A DNA stretch of 64,000 bases from Lepas anatifera (GCA_034440635.1 JAOTON010001917.1:124001-188000); one strand, 5' to 3'; counted from the first letter of the stretch, positions 34,939-46,990 are shown. Notes: generated from the sequence alone by a model not told the origin. Numbers and translations are program-made.

Positions 34939-35394
34939 TTAAAGGGAATGTGGCACCTTCATAACGTGATTTTAACTGAGATAGCCAAGCTGTAAAGCAA
35001 GTCGGAAAACCCGGTACTCCATATTTCATTCGTCTTGGAACTCGATATTTCCGTAGAAAAAAGCTAAAACCTTCCTGACACCAGCCCCCTCAGCCCCCCG
35101 TCGCCGGCGGCCATTGTTGTGAGCTACTGGTCTGACGACATATGCTGATGTCACGATGAGCATCAGCCAATCGAAGCCCTTGAAGCGTTTCAAGTATGGT
35201 TGTGGTTGCCAGATCGTGACATCATCCACTGGCTGATATTTATTTATTTTTCTAGAGGAGTATTTTAAAAATCAAAACATTGAGCTTATTGTACATTTTT
35301 CAGAAAAATCATGAGTGGTTTCATTATTTTCGGCTAAAAGTATGCCTAATTGCACTAAATTCCAGGATTCGACCAAGGAACACATTCCCTTTAA
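34939..35394. mobile_element. TTAA-bounded element, family D, copy 1 (456 bp)
   Basis: Begins TTAAAGGGAATGTGGCACC and ends ACACATTCCCTTTAA in inverted orientation. It matches 62,274-62,728 end to end (shared: cataacgtgattttaactga, gccaatcgaagcccttgaag, gatcgtgacatcatcc, attttcggctaaa, attccaggattcgaccaagg). Non-coding. Confidence 0.9.
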
Positions 35395-36115
35395 AAGTGT
35401 CCTCATTAAACAGAAATATTCCCTTGCCTGTAATTTTTTGGTTTCACCATAAAATTTTAGACGGCGTGGTATGACGTCTGAAAGGTGAAATGCACTAAAA
35501 CATCGGCAATGTTTTTAATCCCAAATTAGCTTTAGTGCCTTTTTGCCATCCAGCATGGAACAAAGCAGTACGTGCTTCCCTTTTCTGGTATATTATCTGG
35601 TTTTACTTTGGCAGCGCTCTCATTAGTTCACACTCTCTACAACTCGTCCGACGGTTAAGGATTAGTTTTATGTTCCTACGTCTCTCTCCTCTCCTTCCCT
35701 CGGTTACCCTCGGGCCGGGCCCCACTCTTTTTCACTCAGCAGAAACCCATCTCGCGGCACTCCTGACTTCAGCGAACTCGGCCGCCAGCTAGCCAGTGCT
35801 GACTCTGCCGCTGTCTCGGCCACAGTACCAAAGAGTATCGTATGGTGGCGTGGGTAATCAAGCCAATGTAGGGCAAAATATGACTAGTAATGCTTGAAAA
35901 ACATCATGTTAATACATCACCTGGTTTATGGTCTAAGCTCCACCATTCTCATGGAGAAATTTCCGCTGAATTCCTCGTTATACAAGTGAACGCGCCTCCA
36001 CCAATCAGCAGCCGCCATACGCTGGTTGCCGATTGCCCGCGGGGCACATAGGTGAGAAAGGTCACGCCGCTGGCGCCTAGTTCAAGCATGGGTGGGGAGG
36101 GGTCGCGTGGCGGGT

Positions 36116-36122
36116 TATAAAA
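36116..36122 (+). promoter_or_regulatory. TATA-box-like site in intron 1
   Basis: TATAAAA follows a GC-rich stretch with ggtggggaggggtcgcg, an arrangement like a core promoter. No recognisable ORF or RNA follows, so an alternative intragenic promoter is only a possibility. Confidence 0.2.
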
Positions 36123-36844
36123 CGTACACGTGTGGTGTTGAGAATGGTGGTCGTTCTGTCTGCTGTTGGACTGAGGGAGAAGGACAGATGTAGGAGACAT
36201 TCTGTGCACATGGGTGGATGTATGGGTTAGGTGTGTGTGCTGTGTGCGGTGTCGATATGACTTTAAAGCATGCGTATGAGTTCGTAAAAGAGTTCGGTAT
36301 GCGAATACGCTTGGCGGATAAAATTGCAGGTACCGATTTCGAATCCTTAGTATTTTTCGGTATCAGGGTAAATGATGCAGCTTTTTATTTTTCATTGAGA
36401 AACAATTATTGACAGTACAACACACTAGGTACTCCCCTTGCAATTGAATCTGTACACACTAGGCTCCGAACTTTTTGTTATAGTGTGAGCGAATTACTGC
36501 TTGCAGAATCGCGATTAAACATACAGTTTGTGTGTTGGCTCCCACCTATCGATTATGTGCCCACTAATACTCAGCAGCCACATATTTTAGAAATTAATAG
36601 CCAAAAACTAAATTGTCAAGAGTCGTTCATCAAAAACGTTTTCGGCAAATTATTTTCAAACTATGAATCTGGACCCCAATTTTTGGGACAATGTCAAAAG
36701 CAACGGGCAAGAAACACGTGCTGTATAGTTCATCGTGGCCGAGGGAGCAATAGTTGTCCCGAATCTAGCCAAAATCTGCCGAGCCTAGTGTGTATAGATT
36801 CAATTGCAGGGGGCTGTACATACATGTATGTGTTACAGGGAGAA

Positions 36845-37034
36845 TGCGAAATCCGGGAGTTCGCGAACTCCCTAGGGATTTCGCGAAATCACTGACCAGC
36901 CAGGAGTTCGCGAAATCCCTAGGGAGTTCGCGAAATCCCTGGGGACCAGGGAGTTCGCGAAATCCCTGGACTTAGATGTCAGGGAGTTCGCGAAATCCCG
37001 GATAAACACTCAGGGAGTTCGCGAATTCCCTGAC
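36845..37034 (+). repeat. Left array of TTCGCGAA palindromic subrepeats
   Basis: TTCGCGAA occurs at 36,860, 36,880, 36,907, 36,927, 36,954, 36,987 and 37,018, each within aGGGAgTTCGCGAAaTCCCt-type palindromes. Spacing is irregular (20-33 bases), and spacers include gaccag and gatgtc. Each core contains the NruI hexamer TCGCGA. Confidence 0.95.
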
Positions 37035-37432
37035 ATTTAGTCAGCTCAAGGATGACTAGCTAGGATTGAGGACTATTGTTCTTATGATTTATTTCAAACA
37101 GTAACCGGACATTTTCCGTAAAAATCACGTATGAGGGAGGTTTTAAGCTAAATATTAGGAAGGTTTTAAGCTAAATGTAAGGAAGGTCATAATTTTATTC
37201 TTGAGGTCGGAGCGATACATTTATCAAGTTTTGCATATACATATTGTACTGCAATGTAAAAGTTCAGTTGCTGCTGATTGCAAATGTGGATCGCGGGAGA
37301 GAAAGACACTGGCCCCTGGCGGTTCCAAAACGCCCTGGTCCACTCCTGAAATTTTGTTTCCCACACACTCCCCCACAGAATACACCTTCGCCCTCACTGT
37401 GATTTGGTACTTGGTTATTTTATATTCATGAT

Positions 37433-37710
37433 ATATTTTATATGCGGATATAGGGGACAAAGGGGGCAGGTGCCCCGCCCCCCCCGATCGACCCTCGGTG
37501 CCCCCTGAAATGGTCGCGACGCCACTTTGAAATGTAGCTTTCCATTCCTCGTCCCTAGGGATGTAAGAATCGGCGCCCACCGATAGGATTTTGCGCCCAC
37601 CTGATAGGTTTTTCCGGTAAAAAAAGGCACTCCCCTGGTCCGGATGGCGCCCCCGCCCTCTCCCCCCGGGAAGATCCCCCCCCGATCGGCAATCCTGGAT
37701 CCGCCTATGA
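37433..37710 (-). mobile_element. CGGATCCAGGA-type MITE, copy 3 (nested)
   Basis: Read on minus it opens ATAGGCGGATCCAGGATTGC and continues with cctatcaggtgggcgc, atcggtgggcgccgat and ctgaaatggt, closing with CAGGTGCC and a G/C run near 37,445-37,490. It lies inside the 36,831-40,250 element. The 181-residue minus-strand open frame here is an accident of this repeat. Confidence 0.65.
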
Positions 37711-38579
37711 TAGATCTGTATATTTAGTATTATACATATGCAGTGCATGGAGTCAGCATAACTACCCAAGTATTCGATAAAAAGTGGTCTACGCTATCAC
37801 CACGTTTCATAACTATGTGACGCTACGGTTATTTTATATCAAATCTACATCACAGAATAACGTTACGGTATTTTGTGCAGGTTGCATTATTATGGAATTT
37901 TACCTACGGATACGATAAAGAAAATTGTACGAAACCCATGACTTGATAACTAGAATAAATCTGGGTATAACACAGTTAAAAAAAATGGCAGAAACATTTG
38001 CGCCACTGAAAAATGGAATAAATGCTCGGCAATGGCGCAACGCACTTACTTTTGAGCAAACCACGCCATCCGAAAAAGAATGTGCCCGACGCTCACATTT
38101 TTGAAAACTCATCACGTGTCTTTTGGCTGGTGATGTCGACGAGGTGCCGGTCACCGAGATCAATTGCAAAGTCTCTTATGACTATGCCTTTTGATGGCTT
38201 AAAATCATCAGTCAAAAACGTTTGGTATGAGCCTGAAACTAGTTTCGCGGGACGCAATTTTAAGACGTGCAATGCCAGGGGTCTGAGCCACCTTCACCCT
38301 GACGAGGGGGTGGGTTACGCCCCCACTAAAATCTAAAAACTACGCTAGTTAGCGAAAAAGTAAATGACGTCAAGTAGCACAACCTAAGCTTTAAAGGAAG
38401 TGTTCTATACGTTCTTTTGTGCGGTAAAATCTGACGGCATTGGAAGCCAAAAAAATGGCATAATATGGATATGGTGATATAACTGAAATACAGTTCTTCA
38501 GTCCTACCATCTGATGTAGAAGAGATACAATATGTAAGAATTAACTATCTGAAGTTTTTCTGCAAGCGACGTCGAATTA

Positions 38580-39110
38580 TTAATAATGTGACTATTCTAG
38601 GTCAAAGCTAAGAGTTGACCTGACCTTGGATCAGGTCAATATCGAATTGGGTCAGAATGCATATCATTAGAACTGCAGAAGCAAGACAACCCCAATGATT
38701 CCAAAATATACAATTTAGCTCCGTTCCCAACAACATTATTATGTTTAAACCATTTTACCGATACTTTTCCAACGGTGTCATCATGACTCATAATTTACCT
38801 TAGGTCATCGACTTCAGAAATCCTAAAAAATGATGTGTACTCAATCGGCCCTTTATTCAATACGAAATTTAGATTGATAAATTAAGCTGTTCCTTGCTCA
38901 TGTTGTTTTCTTCTTTTTCTTTTGAGATGAGGTCACTTGACCTGCACTGATGTCGTGACCTGAAATGACCTGAACCGAAAATGTTGACAGGAGTTGTAAA
39001 AAGCTTCAGAAAAAACTGTACTGGGTACAGCAGCGCTGCGCGTAGCCGTTTTCAAGACTTTGCGAAAAACCCAAGGGGTATGATTACCCAACCCCCGCCC
39101 CGGCCATGCA
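38580..39110 (-). mobile_element. Decayed AGGTCA-rich element, family A type, nested
   Basis: Read on minus the order is: cap with gggtaatcatacccc, cttgggtttttcgcaaag, GC block ggctacgcgcagcgctgctg, aggtcatttcaggtcacgac, aggtcaagtgacctcatctc, then the middle AGGTCA cluster near 38,600-38,660. This is the family A plan, but strongly diverged. The termini are not intact. Confidence 0.55.
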
Positions 39111-39519
39111 CGTACTCGGTACGAAGTCGGTCAGGTGCATCAACTGTAAGTACCGTTAGAGACTAAATTCTGAAGCGCTTCTTTCCAACTCACTTATCCA
39201 GCATCTGCAGAGAGATCATTATCATATCACAACCCTCATTACTACACAAAAGAGAAATGCTGTTTATCTGATGGCCATTTCGTATTACAATCTGGGTAAG
39301 GAAAATACAATAATGCTATTTTATTGTTTGCATTAAGTTCATTAATGTATTCCAAAACTTTGGCCAATCTTTACAGGTACGGTTCGGCTATACTAAAATA
39401 AATTTTCAAAGCTGCAACAACGAAATAATTATTCTGCAAATTAACTTAGACCATATCTCTGCTTTCAGTTTATCAGCATATCAGAAGCGTTATACACTTT
39501 CAGCTATGGCTGAACATAA

Positions 39520-39541
39520 GCCGACAACTATAGTTGTCGGC
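39520..39541. repeat. Perfect 22-bp palindrome
   Basis: GCCGACAACTA is followed immediately by its exact reverse complement. It could form a short cruciform or mark an old excision or insertion site. Nothing else explains it. Confidence 0.8.
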
Positions 39542-40131
39542 ATAAACTGGATACGGAATAAAACAATTGTTACGCATATTTGCCTTGTGCTATCTCATTG
39601 CCTATTGTTATGACCGTGGCTGGAGCACTTAAGCTTGAAGTGCATTTGCTAGCCCACCGGAATCGACAATAAAATTTCTGAAAGCCTTGGCAATGGTCAA
39701 ACGATGACAGGCGTGCCGCTTCTTACACCGAGAGCTTTTTCGGGGCCGACACTTCCTCCTGAATCAAACTATTGTTATTGGAAAATTTGTGGACGTCCGT
39801 AGTACATTCCAACATAGACATGTACTATGACTTCATCTATGTGGCATCTCTAGTTTGTTTTGAGCCCCCCCTCCACACCTACGGTTCATATTGCATAAAC
39901 CATGCACCTCGAGGAAGGCTAGTGACTCGAATAGTTCGTCAGCGGGCACAAGGACCCGGTGTGAGGTAGAGCTGAGGGTGTAAAATTAATTTTCAAATAA
40001 TAAATATCAGGCCGACATAAAATCAAGCAAAATACATCATAGAAAGAGAAAACATGGACGGGGAGTGTAAAACCAGATCACTGAAGGATTATTCTTCGGA
40101 TTTAAACTATATGACATATTGGCATGTTAGG

Positions 40132-40250
40132 GATTTTGCGAAATCCCTGAAAAGCATTCCGGTAGTTCGCGAAATCACTGAAGTTTCAGTGAGTTCGCGA
40201 AATCCCTAGGGATTTCGCGAAATCCCGGATTTCGCACGTTCCCTGTAACA
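40132..40250. repeat. Right array of TTCGCGAA palindromic subrepeats
   Basis: Cores at 40,166, 40,194 and 40,214, plus a decayed ttttgcgaa near 40,134. This is the inverted partner of the array at 36,845-37,034 and ends in TCCCTGTAACA. Confidence 0.9.
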
Positions 40251-41065
40251 TATGTACCATACACGACTAGCTGGCTTTTCATGTGTGTGCAACACTAGAA
40301 GCTTAAGCTGATAAAATGTTTATTTGAGACGGAGGGATAAGTAGCTCTGACCGTTCAAACAAGGTAGGTCCAAGGCAAATGACAGGATGCACGAGGCAAT
40401 TGACTGCGTGGGTATGTATATTTTAATTACATTAACGTCACTGCTTTAGCGTGGGCCACTCCCCTATCACATTCTTTCGATGGCTCCCCACCCGGCCTAC
40501 AGACAGCCAGAAGTCACTGTGCACTGCCGTCTAACCATGATTGTCCTACTTTCTACTTTGAGGCACACAAATTAGTTTTTATGCTACAATACTCCGCTGT
40601 TTATCTCCCGGTTGACGTCGCGTTCCTAGTTAGTGTTTATTAATGTCATTTGTTACATCGTTACTAGATACCCAATTTGTCGGAACTGGGGCAGTGACCT
40701 CACTAGGTAGTTGACCTCACAGGTGAGGTTCTTGACACCACAAGTCATGTCAAATATTGCAAATGGTGAATTGCAACGCAATAACTACGTTTTGGTATAT
40801 TTTCCATTTTTCAGTCCAGAAATTTCGTATTGACCGAAACAATAGAGCACACGGAAATTTTGGTGCGGGGATAGGAGAGGACACTTATGGACATCAAACA
40901 ATTGCAGATACATTATTTCGAGCGGCGGTAGCTTTTGAACGGCTAGGGTTTAGATATGCCCAGAATGTTTAAAGTTTTATTGTGAAATCTTGTTTTTACG
41001 GCACATGTCAGTGGAAACGATAGCTGAACGGTCTCGAATAGTGATGGGTTGTTGCTTGGACCGTA

Positions 41066-41925
41066 ATCCATCACCGCCTGGGGGTCCGATCGGACCCCCT
41101 TCGGCTTTTCGCAAATGATTCTGAGCCGATTCAGATCAGACCCGCATCGCTTTGTAGGCCTCTAGAGATATGAATTCGACAACTTATGACCAAAGCTTGA
41201 CATCATGTAGGTCAGGTCAACGAGTTATGACGTCATTGCTAGCCCGTGAAAGGCGATTGATTCCGTTCTGCTAAAAGGAGGCTGACAAAGCCAGGGTGGA
41301 GCTCACACTGGCTTTGTCGCCTCTTTCAATTATCAGGCTTTTACAAGAGTTAGATAACGTTTCTAAACATCGTTCGAAAGCTCTTGAAAAATATGCATGC
41401 TGTCCTCCACTTTTAGGTCAGATCAATACCATGGTCGCCAGAGGTCACCAAAGGTCACGGTTTGCGAAGCTGTGTATGTCTATAACCTTTGAGCCAAACG
41501 AGAAACAGTCCTTAATTTGGTATCATGGTAATGAACATGAACCAAGGATTCAAATGATGAATACATGGCCTTGAAGGTTATTATTTAACCTTGACCTAAG
41601 GTCAGGGTCATAGTGTGACCTTAAAAGGTCATGCTGCATGGCATTTGACTCCTTAGGTCAAGAGGAACATATTGATGATTTTTTTATTCTAGACCTCTGG
41701 TTCCCGAGGTGTAAGATATTTTCTAAATCGGTCTTGCCATTTTGGCCCACTACCATTTGACCCATTTTGACCCTACTGTAACGCCACGGGTTGATGGAGA
41801 CGCTTCAAATTCCGATCCAGGGTCGAAGATGGTAAGGCGCTTCCAGTGCTGTTTAATTTTTCCGTGTCACCTCCGTTTCCCGAGATCGTAGGGGGCCTCA
41901 TCACACCCGAGGCGGTGGTGTGTGT
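41066..41925. mobile_element. AGGTCA-rich element, family F
   Basis: The ends are ATCACCGCCTGGGG and the inverted CCCGAGGCGGTGGT, with a left cap palindrome GGTCCGATCGGACC. AGGTCA/TGACCT words cluster at 41,210-41,220, 41,415-41,455 and 41,580-41,660. A strong hairpin (AAAGCCAG against CTGGCTTT, about 18 paired bases, loop 13) lies at 41,276-41,325. The right side has cgtttcccgagatcgtaggg, like ttctcgagatcttaggg of family A. No clear TTAA at the ends. Boundaries approximate. Confidence 0.55.
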
Positions 41926-42695
41926 GAAAAGAGCCCGGACGGTGCCGGGTTCATGAAGAGTACCATATAAGGGCGTGAATTGTTATCCCTCTGGGAGTGC
42001 CCGGGCACCTGCAATGAAATATTCATTTAGCGTTAAAAAACCTTTGAAATTGCATTGTTTATCATTTTTAGAATTCTAAAGGACTGCGTGATGGCTAAAA
42101 TAAAAATAAATTTATGCTGCCGTCTTTCATTTGCCGGTCATTTACTCTTTTTTAAATCTGGGCACCCCAATGATTTGTTAAAATCGACACCCCTGGCTAG
42201 AGGGTCGCTTATTGATCGAGTTTCGTCGTTTGGACAGACAGTGGAGGTGGATGGGTCTTTCTTTTGTAAGGTTAAGCTAAGAATTTGAGGGTTAACTTTT
42301 TCAAACACTGAATCCAACATGAGTAGAAGAAATTGAGTGAAGATAAAATTTGTGGTGCCTATTCATCGAAATATTAGGGACACAGCTCCGTGGACGGGCC
42401 CCAGAACTGGCATATTGGGGCCCAGGACCCGCTTCTAACGCCTATGGCCCCATGTCAACACCCTTCGTCCACGTGCGTTGTCTCGTCTCTTGTCTCCTGT
42501 TCAGCCCACCAACTCCCGATTTTGTATTTGACACTCCACTGGCCGCAGCGGTCATATAGTGTGGTCAGTGAAGTCAGGCTAGCAACTCCACCAGGCTGCC
42601 TTCTGGGCAGAAATTTCTAGGCTGGTAAAGGGCCGGAGACAGAGAATCCCTTCAGCAAACTAGCAAATAGCCATAATTTGTGTTTTTCTCAGATA

Positions 42696-42762
42696 TCGGG
42701 TTGAGTGGTAGCACCGCTTTTCCTGGGGCTGTATGCACCAGCGTCAGGGTTCAAACCACGAC
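42696..42762 (+). mobile_element. tRNA-like head (decayed SINE or tRNA pseudogene)
   Basis: An A-box-like gttgagtggtagcaccgc (42,700) and a B-box-like gggttcaaaccac (42,747) lie at tRNA-like spacing, but the T stem does not pair and no acceptor stem forms. It is not a functional tRNA. Confidence 0.35.
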
Positions 42763-43925
42763 ACCTTGAACCCTGGGCAGTGACTAAAAGTGAACAATAA
42801 GCCACACTTGCGAAAGGGCTCCACAAAGATCACAGCGGTCCTACCCAGCTCAAACCGCCAGCGAGCCCACACAGTGTTCACAGTGTGATAGAACTGTTGT
42901 GCTTTTTGCTCGGACATTGCACCACAGGGATGGGACTTTATATTTTTTGAGCAGACTGTTTTTACTGGTTGCCCTTGAAAGAACTCTTGTTTTTCCTTCG
43001 CTTCTTGGAACAATGTATTGATAAGTTTTGCAAGCAGCGCCTTTCCACCGTCATGGCCATTTTCTTCAGCCCTCTGCCCTGGCCGGAAGCTATTATAGAA
43101 TACGTGGTAAATTGTATGATATAGCCTTATTTCTACTGTCCTTTTTGTGGTTTGCAATTTTACCATAACTCTTTGGGAATCGGATTTTTATGATGTTTAA
43201 GCGACGAAGTGAATTTTGATTTTTGAAGGATTTCGAAACGTTAATATTTTGACATTTTCAAATGTTTGAAATATGTTTAAATTATGTTGAAGTTGTATTG
43301 TCTGATATTCAATTTTTAGTTATTGCAATTTTTTCAGCGTTGCTAGATTTCGGAGTGATGAGGCGAGGAGCATGATTATAAGATGACGAGATGTTTAGTG
43401 GTCCGCCTCCTCGAATCCTTGTTGCGAAATCTCAGTTTATTAGATCCATTTCGCATCCAGGATTCGAGTCGGCAGGCTAGTAAACAGCTTGCCGATATAT
43501 TTACCTTTTCTTAGTATAGGTGAAAGATAAGTGCAACGCTGCTATTTATATATTGCTTGCACAAGTGATGAAATGACAACGGGACTCATTGTCCTACCGT
43601 ATGATATATTCTGTTAATTCGGTGAGCCACAGGCGATGCAGCGACGGGTGTTTCGTAAGTGCTTATCACGAAATATGTATTATTTGGAATTGGTCTTAAT
43701 GTATTTCGGGATGTGCCCCTCCTTTGTCCGAGTATAACAATCTTATTTTATGCTTGCCTTGGAGGAATTCACATATAGCACTCACACAGCGCCGCATCCT
43801 GGCAGCTGTATTTAACTCTTCAAACAAAGTGTCTGTGCATGACACGCATGAAACGTGCGCACCAGAAACAAACAGATCCAACAAAGCGTGTGTTCCACCC
43901 TGACATAGTGGTTCTCCTCCGGCAG

Positions 43926-44052
43926 CAAAAGTACAGCAGCGGCTACCGCTGTTCTACCTCGCCAACGATGTCATCCAGTACAGTCGGCGGAAGAACCTCG
44001 ACTTCGTCGCCTCCTTCCAGACGGTGCTGGAGGGAGCGATGCCTTTGGTCAG
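43926..44052 (+). CDS. RPRD2: RPRD2-like protein, exon 2 (CID core)
   Basis: Encodes AKVQQRLPLFYLANDVIQYS and RRKNLDFVASFQTVL. LFYLANDVIQ is the CID hallmark helix that contacts the polymerase II CTD. Acceptor tcctccggcag at 43,925 and donor gtcagt at 44,053. The acceptor five bases further on (aaaag) is also phase-compatible, but the chosen one keeps the family length. The exon starts in phase 1 and ends in phase 2, matching exons 1 and 3. Confidence 0.9.
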
Positions 44053-44159
44053 GTCAGTGGGCCACGCCCGAGCTAGGTCGCCTGTGGACGTTAGTCAAGC
44101 TGTGGATGACGTTAGAAAAAGTATAGTGAAACTAGGATGAAATTCTTTCACCAGATACA

Positions 44160-44943
44160 TTAAAGGGAGATACGCGAAAAATGTATTGGCTAGATCAAAA
44201 TATTACAAAAAGTTTCAGAAGTCCTAATCTCATTTTTACGAATTCAACCTCCAAATGCCTTAAATCGCTCTTAAAGTAAACATTTCTTGACGACTTATCG
44301 AGAATTCTCACTATCGATCAAATGACGCAGGCTCGGCTATGACCATCAATTTCTCTAAGAACTAGGTCATATCTGTCCTAAGCAGTGATGTAAAACATCG
44401 AACTATTAGAAAAAAACTAAAAAAACAGCATTCCAAAACTTTTGTGAAACAGAAATATAACACTTTAAAAATCACAATTGACCAATCAGAAGCCTATGAA
44501 TTATCATACCGGGGTCACGTGACCTATATGACGTAGAAGTTTCGTCATCCTGGGAATTTTGTAGAAAACGACTGAAGACACGAGGTACGAAACGGCTGAA
44601 GACTTGAGTAATTATTTTATGCTCAATATCTAGGGTAGACTGATTAATTTTGTAGTTTTTAGAGGCTATGCAAAATTAATTCAAATACAAATACAGGAAA
44701 ACATACATTTTTATTACAAAAAAACTTCAAAATTAAAAAAACTTAAAAATTTTAAATAGCTTTTGAAAACATTGAGATGAAGAGCAGGTTCCAGCCTTTT
44801 ACCGGTACCGTTAACATATTTCAATAATAGGTGAGTGGCCACCAAACATTTTTCCGAAGATGCGAAAATAATTGACACTGTCGTTATACATTTTTTCAAA
44901 TAGCAAGAAACCACAAATGAATTTTTCGCGTATCTCCCTTTAA
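44160..44943. mobile_element. TTAA-bounded element, family C, copy 2 (784 bp)
   Basis: Starts TTAAAGGGAGATACGCGAAA and ends TTTCGCGTATCTCCCTTTAA. It is the reverse complement of 11,251-12,033 along its length. Non-coding. Its right TTAA merges with the start of a family D-like fragment. Confidence 0.9.
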
Positions 44944-45210
44944 AGGGAATGTGGCATCTTCATCATTTGATTTGATCGGAGGTAGTCATGTGGTAGAGCG
45001 TGCCGAGAAGCCACCTCATCGATATTGCATTTATCCCAGAACTGCCCGTTCAGGGAGAAAAACAGGTAAAAATCCACCAACTATCAAGCCTGTCCTCCTC
45101 GAGTGGTCACGTGGTGTGCGGTGACGCTGGGAACGTGACGTCATGCTTAGACACCGGTGCTCTGACAATTTTTTTTGCTCTTTTAGATAATGATTTTTAG
45201 GTGTCTCAAT
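44939..45210 (+). mobile_element. Family D-like left-end fragment
   Basis: It opens TTTAAAGGGAATGTGGCATC and continues tgtggtagagcgtgccgaga, comparable to the first 80 bases of 34,939 and 62,274. It then diverges, with a tgacgtcatgcttaga segment where those have tgacgacatatgctga. No right end. Confidence 0.5.
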
Positions 45211-46340
45211 ATTTCCATCTAGGTTTATAAACATTAGGTTCTTTTTATTAGGTAAGCAATAAAAACATTTCCTAACGTCTATACGAACTCTAGTTTCTAT
45301 TTCAGCTCCTCATCACCGTTTGCTTGCAATGTGCATCACTGTGCAGCTTAAAATACAATTTATAAGTCGCCAGTGCCTCACTTGGGACCATACTCAAGAC
45401 CAGCACGTGCCTCACGGACAGTCATTCCTATTTTCTATGTGTAACTAGCGCATGGCTACAAAGTTTAATTTGCTTATGCCTGTGACCGTGCATCATAGGT
45501 TTTTGAAATCATGCTCCGATTTAAATGCACAATTTTGCCCTAGTTTTGGTCGTTTTTTCTCGATAGAACTTTTCAATACTTTTTTAAGAACAGCACATCA
45601 CAGAAAGTTACATAGGCCGCTGCATTGGTGGGTGATTTTCGTCTCTACCACCACTGGTTTTTAAAAAATGTCGAGGAACTAAAAATCTGGATTGTGTCCC
45701 GTATCCCAGAAACAGTGCTGCTCTGAATGGCGAATGCATGTGCCGAGGAGGACCGACATTCCCCGTATGGCCAACATTCATGACCACATTTCAGTTGAGA
45801 ATTCGTGGCAGAGTATCTACTTTGCACGTTGTGGTACCCGGTTGAATTTTCGCACAAAATCCATATTTTGACTTTTCAAGGGATGTGCACGTGTGCACTT
45901 GCACTTGAGTGCGTTAGATGTGGCCGTAGTGTATGCACGTCCAATACTTTCATTGCGTTAGTACAAATACACATACCAAATTTCAGCCCAACCGAGCCTA
46001 CATCTTCCGAGCTACTGCACAAGGTGTGCGCCTGGCGTGGGATCTTAAATGCAACTAATGCTATCTTGTTCTGAGATAAGCCTGAATGCACGCTGTTAAT
46101 TTCAGCCTGATCAAATAGTGCCGGAATGCCAGCGCTGGTGGTAAAGTCTACTCACCCTTTTCCTGTGCACTGTGCGCGAGCAGTTTGAATTCACATTGAA
46201 TGAACCCGCACAACTCTTTATATCTGAAATTGGATTCATACGTGAGGAGGGGCCTCGTGAGCGGTGTGCTCCCGCTTTTTGATAGTTTTTTCTTTTTAAT
46301 CTTGACTAGAAACGCCATCTTCTTAAAATGAAAGGATACT

Positions 46341-46483
46341 ATTCCGTACTGTCCCGTGCGAAATCTGAAAAAGTGAAGGCATTCCGTACTGTCCCGTGCG
46401 AAATCTGAAAAAGTGAAGGCATTCCGTACTGTCCCGTGCGAAATCTGATAAAAGGAAAGCATTCCGTACTGTCCCGTGCGAAA
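46341..46483 (+). repeat. 40-bp tandem repeat, 3.6 units
   Basis: The unit ATTCCGTACTGTCCCGTGCG plus AAATCTGAAAAAGTGAAGGC starts at 46,341, 46,381, 46,421 and 46,461 (partial). The first two units are identical and the third has three changes. It is not a CRISPR array: there are no spacers. Confidence 0.95.
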
Positions 46484-46814
46484 CGTGCTCTTTTGGCAGG
46501 TAAAGACCCGAATACCTGAAGAAGTAGAAATACAATTTAATGAATTTTCAATCGAAAAATATTGTTTTTTTCAGTTAGCGAAAATTTTGGCCGCATCGTG
46601 GATTCGAACGCAATCAGTTGCAAATTTGGCTGATACTGTGTCAGGGCATTGTCATTTAGCTCTCTGGAGGTGCCTTCCTGTAGCTCACTAGGGACTGCAT
46701 CTCTGTCCTGTATTTCACTAGGGGTTGCATCTCTGTTCTGTAACTCCACATCGTGCATATCTGTGCTGTACACCGGTAGTTCCAAGCATACGCGTCGGAA
46801 TGGGGTTCTCTCCC

Positions 46815-46990
46815 ACTTTTCATCTGAAGTTTCCGGGTTTTAGCCAAATTGGGACAAAACCAGAACATTTGTAACCAGAAGGAAGGTAACAATGAGCCCA
46901 AATCAGAAGAGTTTGGGGTTCTAGAGGGGGGGGACGAAGTTTCTTGTCAGCAGCAGGTTGAACATTTGCTGCCAGACCATTTTTTAACAT
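46815..46990 (-). repeat. Interspersed repeat I, copy 2 (inverted)
   Basis: Read on minus: gttcaacctgctgctgacaa, ctgatttgggctca, ttgttaccttcc, ttctggttttgtcccaattt, ggctaaaac. These match the words of 47,560-47,740 in order. The frame keeps a IWA..CLP-like peptide pattern. The two copies lie about 570 bases apart in opposite orientation. Confidence 0.55.

Larger units (their letters stand above)
36831..40250. mobile_element. 3.42-kb element with TTCGCGAA-rich terminal inverted repeats
   Basis: Left end TGTTACAGGGA at 36,831; right end TCCCTGTAACA at 40,250. The inverted ends agree over about 65 bases, including tgcgaaatccggga, ttcgcgaa and tccctagggatttcgcgaa. Both ends carry iterated copies of an approximately 20-bp near-palindrome AGGGAGTTCGCGAAATCCCT: seven TTCGCGAA cores at 36,860-37,025 and three, plus one decayed, at 40,132-40,221. 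TATG lies on both sides (36,827-36,830; 40,251-40,254) as a candidate 4-bp target duplication. The interior contains a CGGATCCAGGA-type MITE (37,433-37,710) and a decayed AGGTCA element (38,580-39,110), so the native element was shorter. No transposase. Confidence 0.8.
26722..43925 (+). other. Intron 1 of the RPRD2-like gene (17.2 kb)
   Basis: Runs from donor gttagt to acceptor tcctccggcag. It contains the repeats, LINE remnants, small secreted-peptide ORF and large palindrome-ended element listed separately. Stretches in which I recognise nothing: 26,740-27,870, 27,956-28,680, 28,931-30,150, 30,340-31,690, 33,800-34,210, 35,395-36,830 (apart from a TATA-like site), 40,251-41,065, and 41,930-43,925 (apart from one tRNA-like head). 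Confidence 0.7.

Noticed and set aside
36845..37034. CRISPR-like array of palindromic repeats
   Set aside because: Spacing is irregular and an inverted partner array lies at 40,132-40,250, so these are subterminal transposon repeats.
37224..37769. 181-residue minus-strand open frame
   Set aside because: Produced by MITE copy 3, rich in Gly/Arg/Pro from GC-rich repeat sequence; no protein family features.
46341..46483. CRISPR-like array
   Set aside because: The 40-bp units are contiguous with no spacers, and the DNA is eukaryotic. It is a simple tandem repeat.
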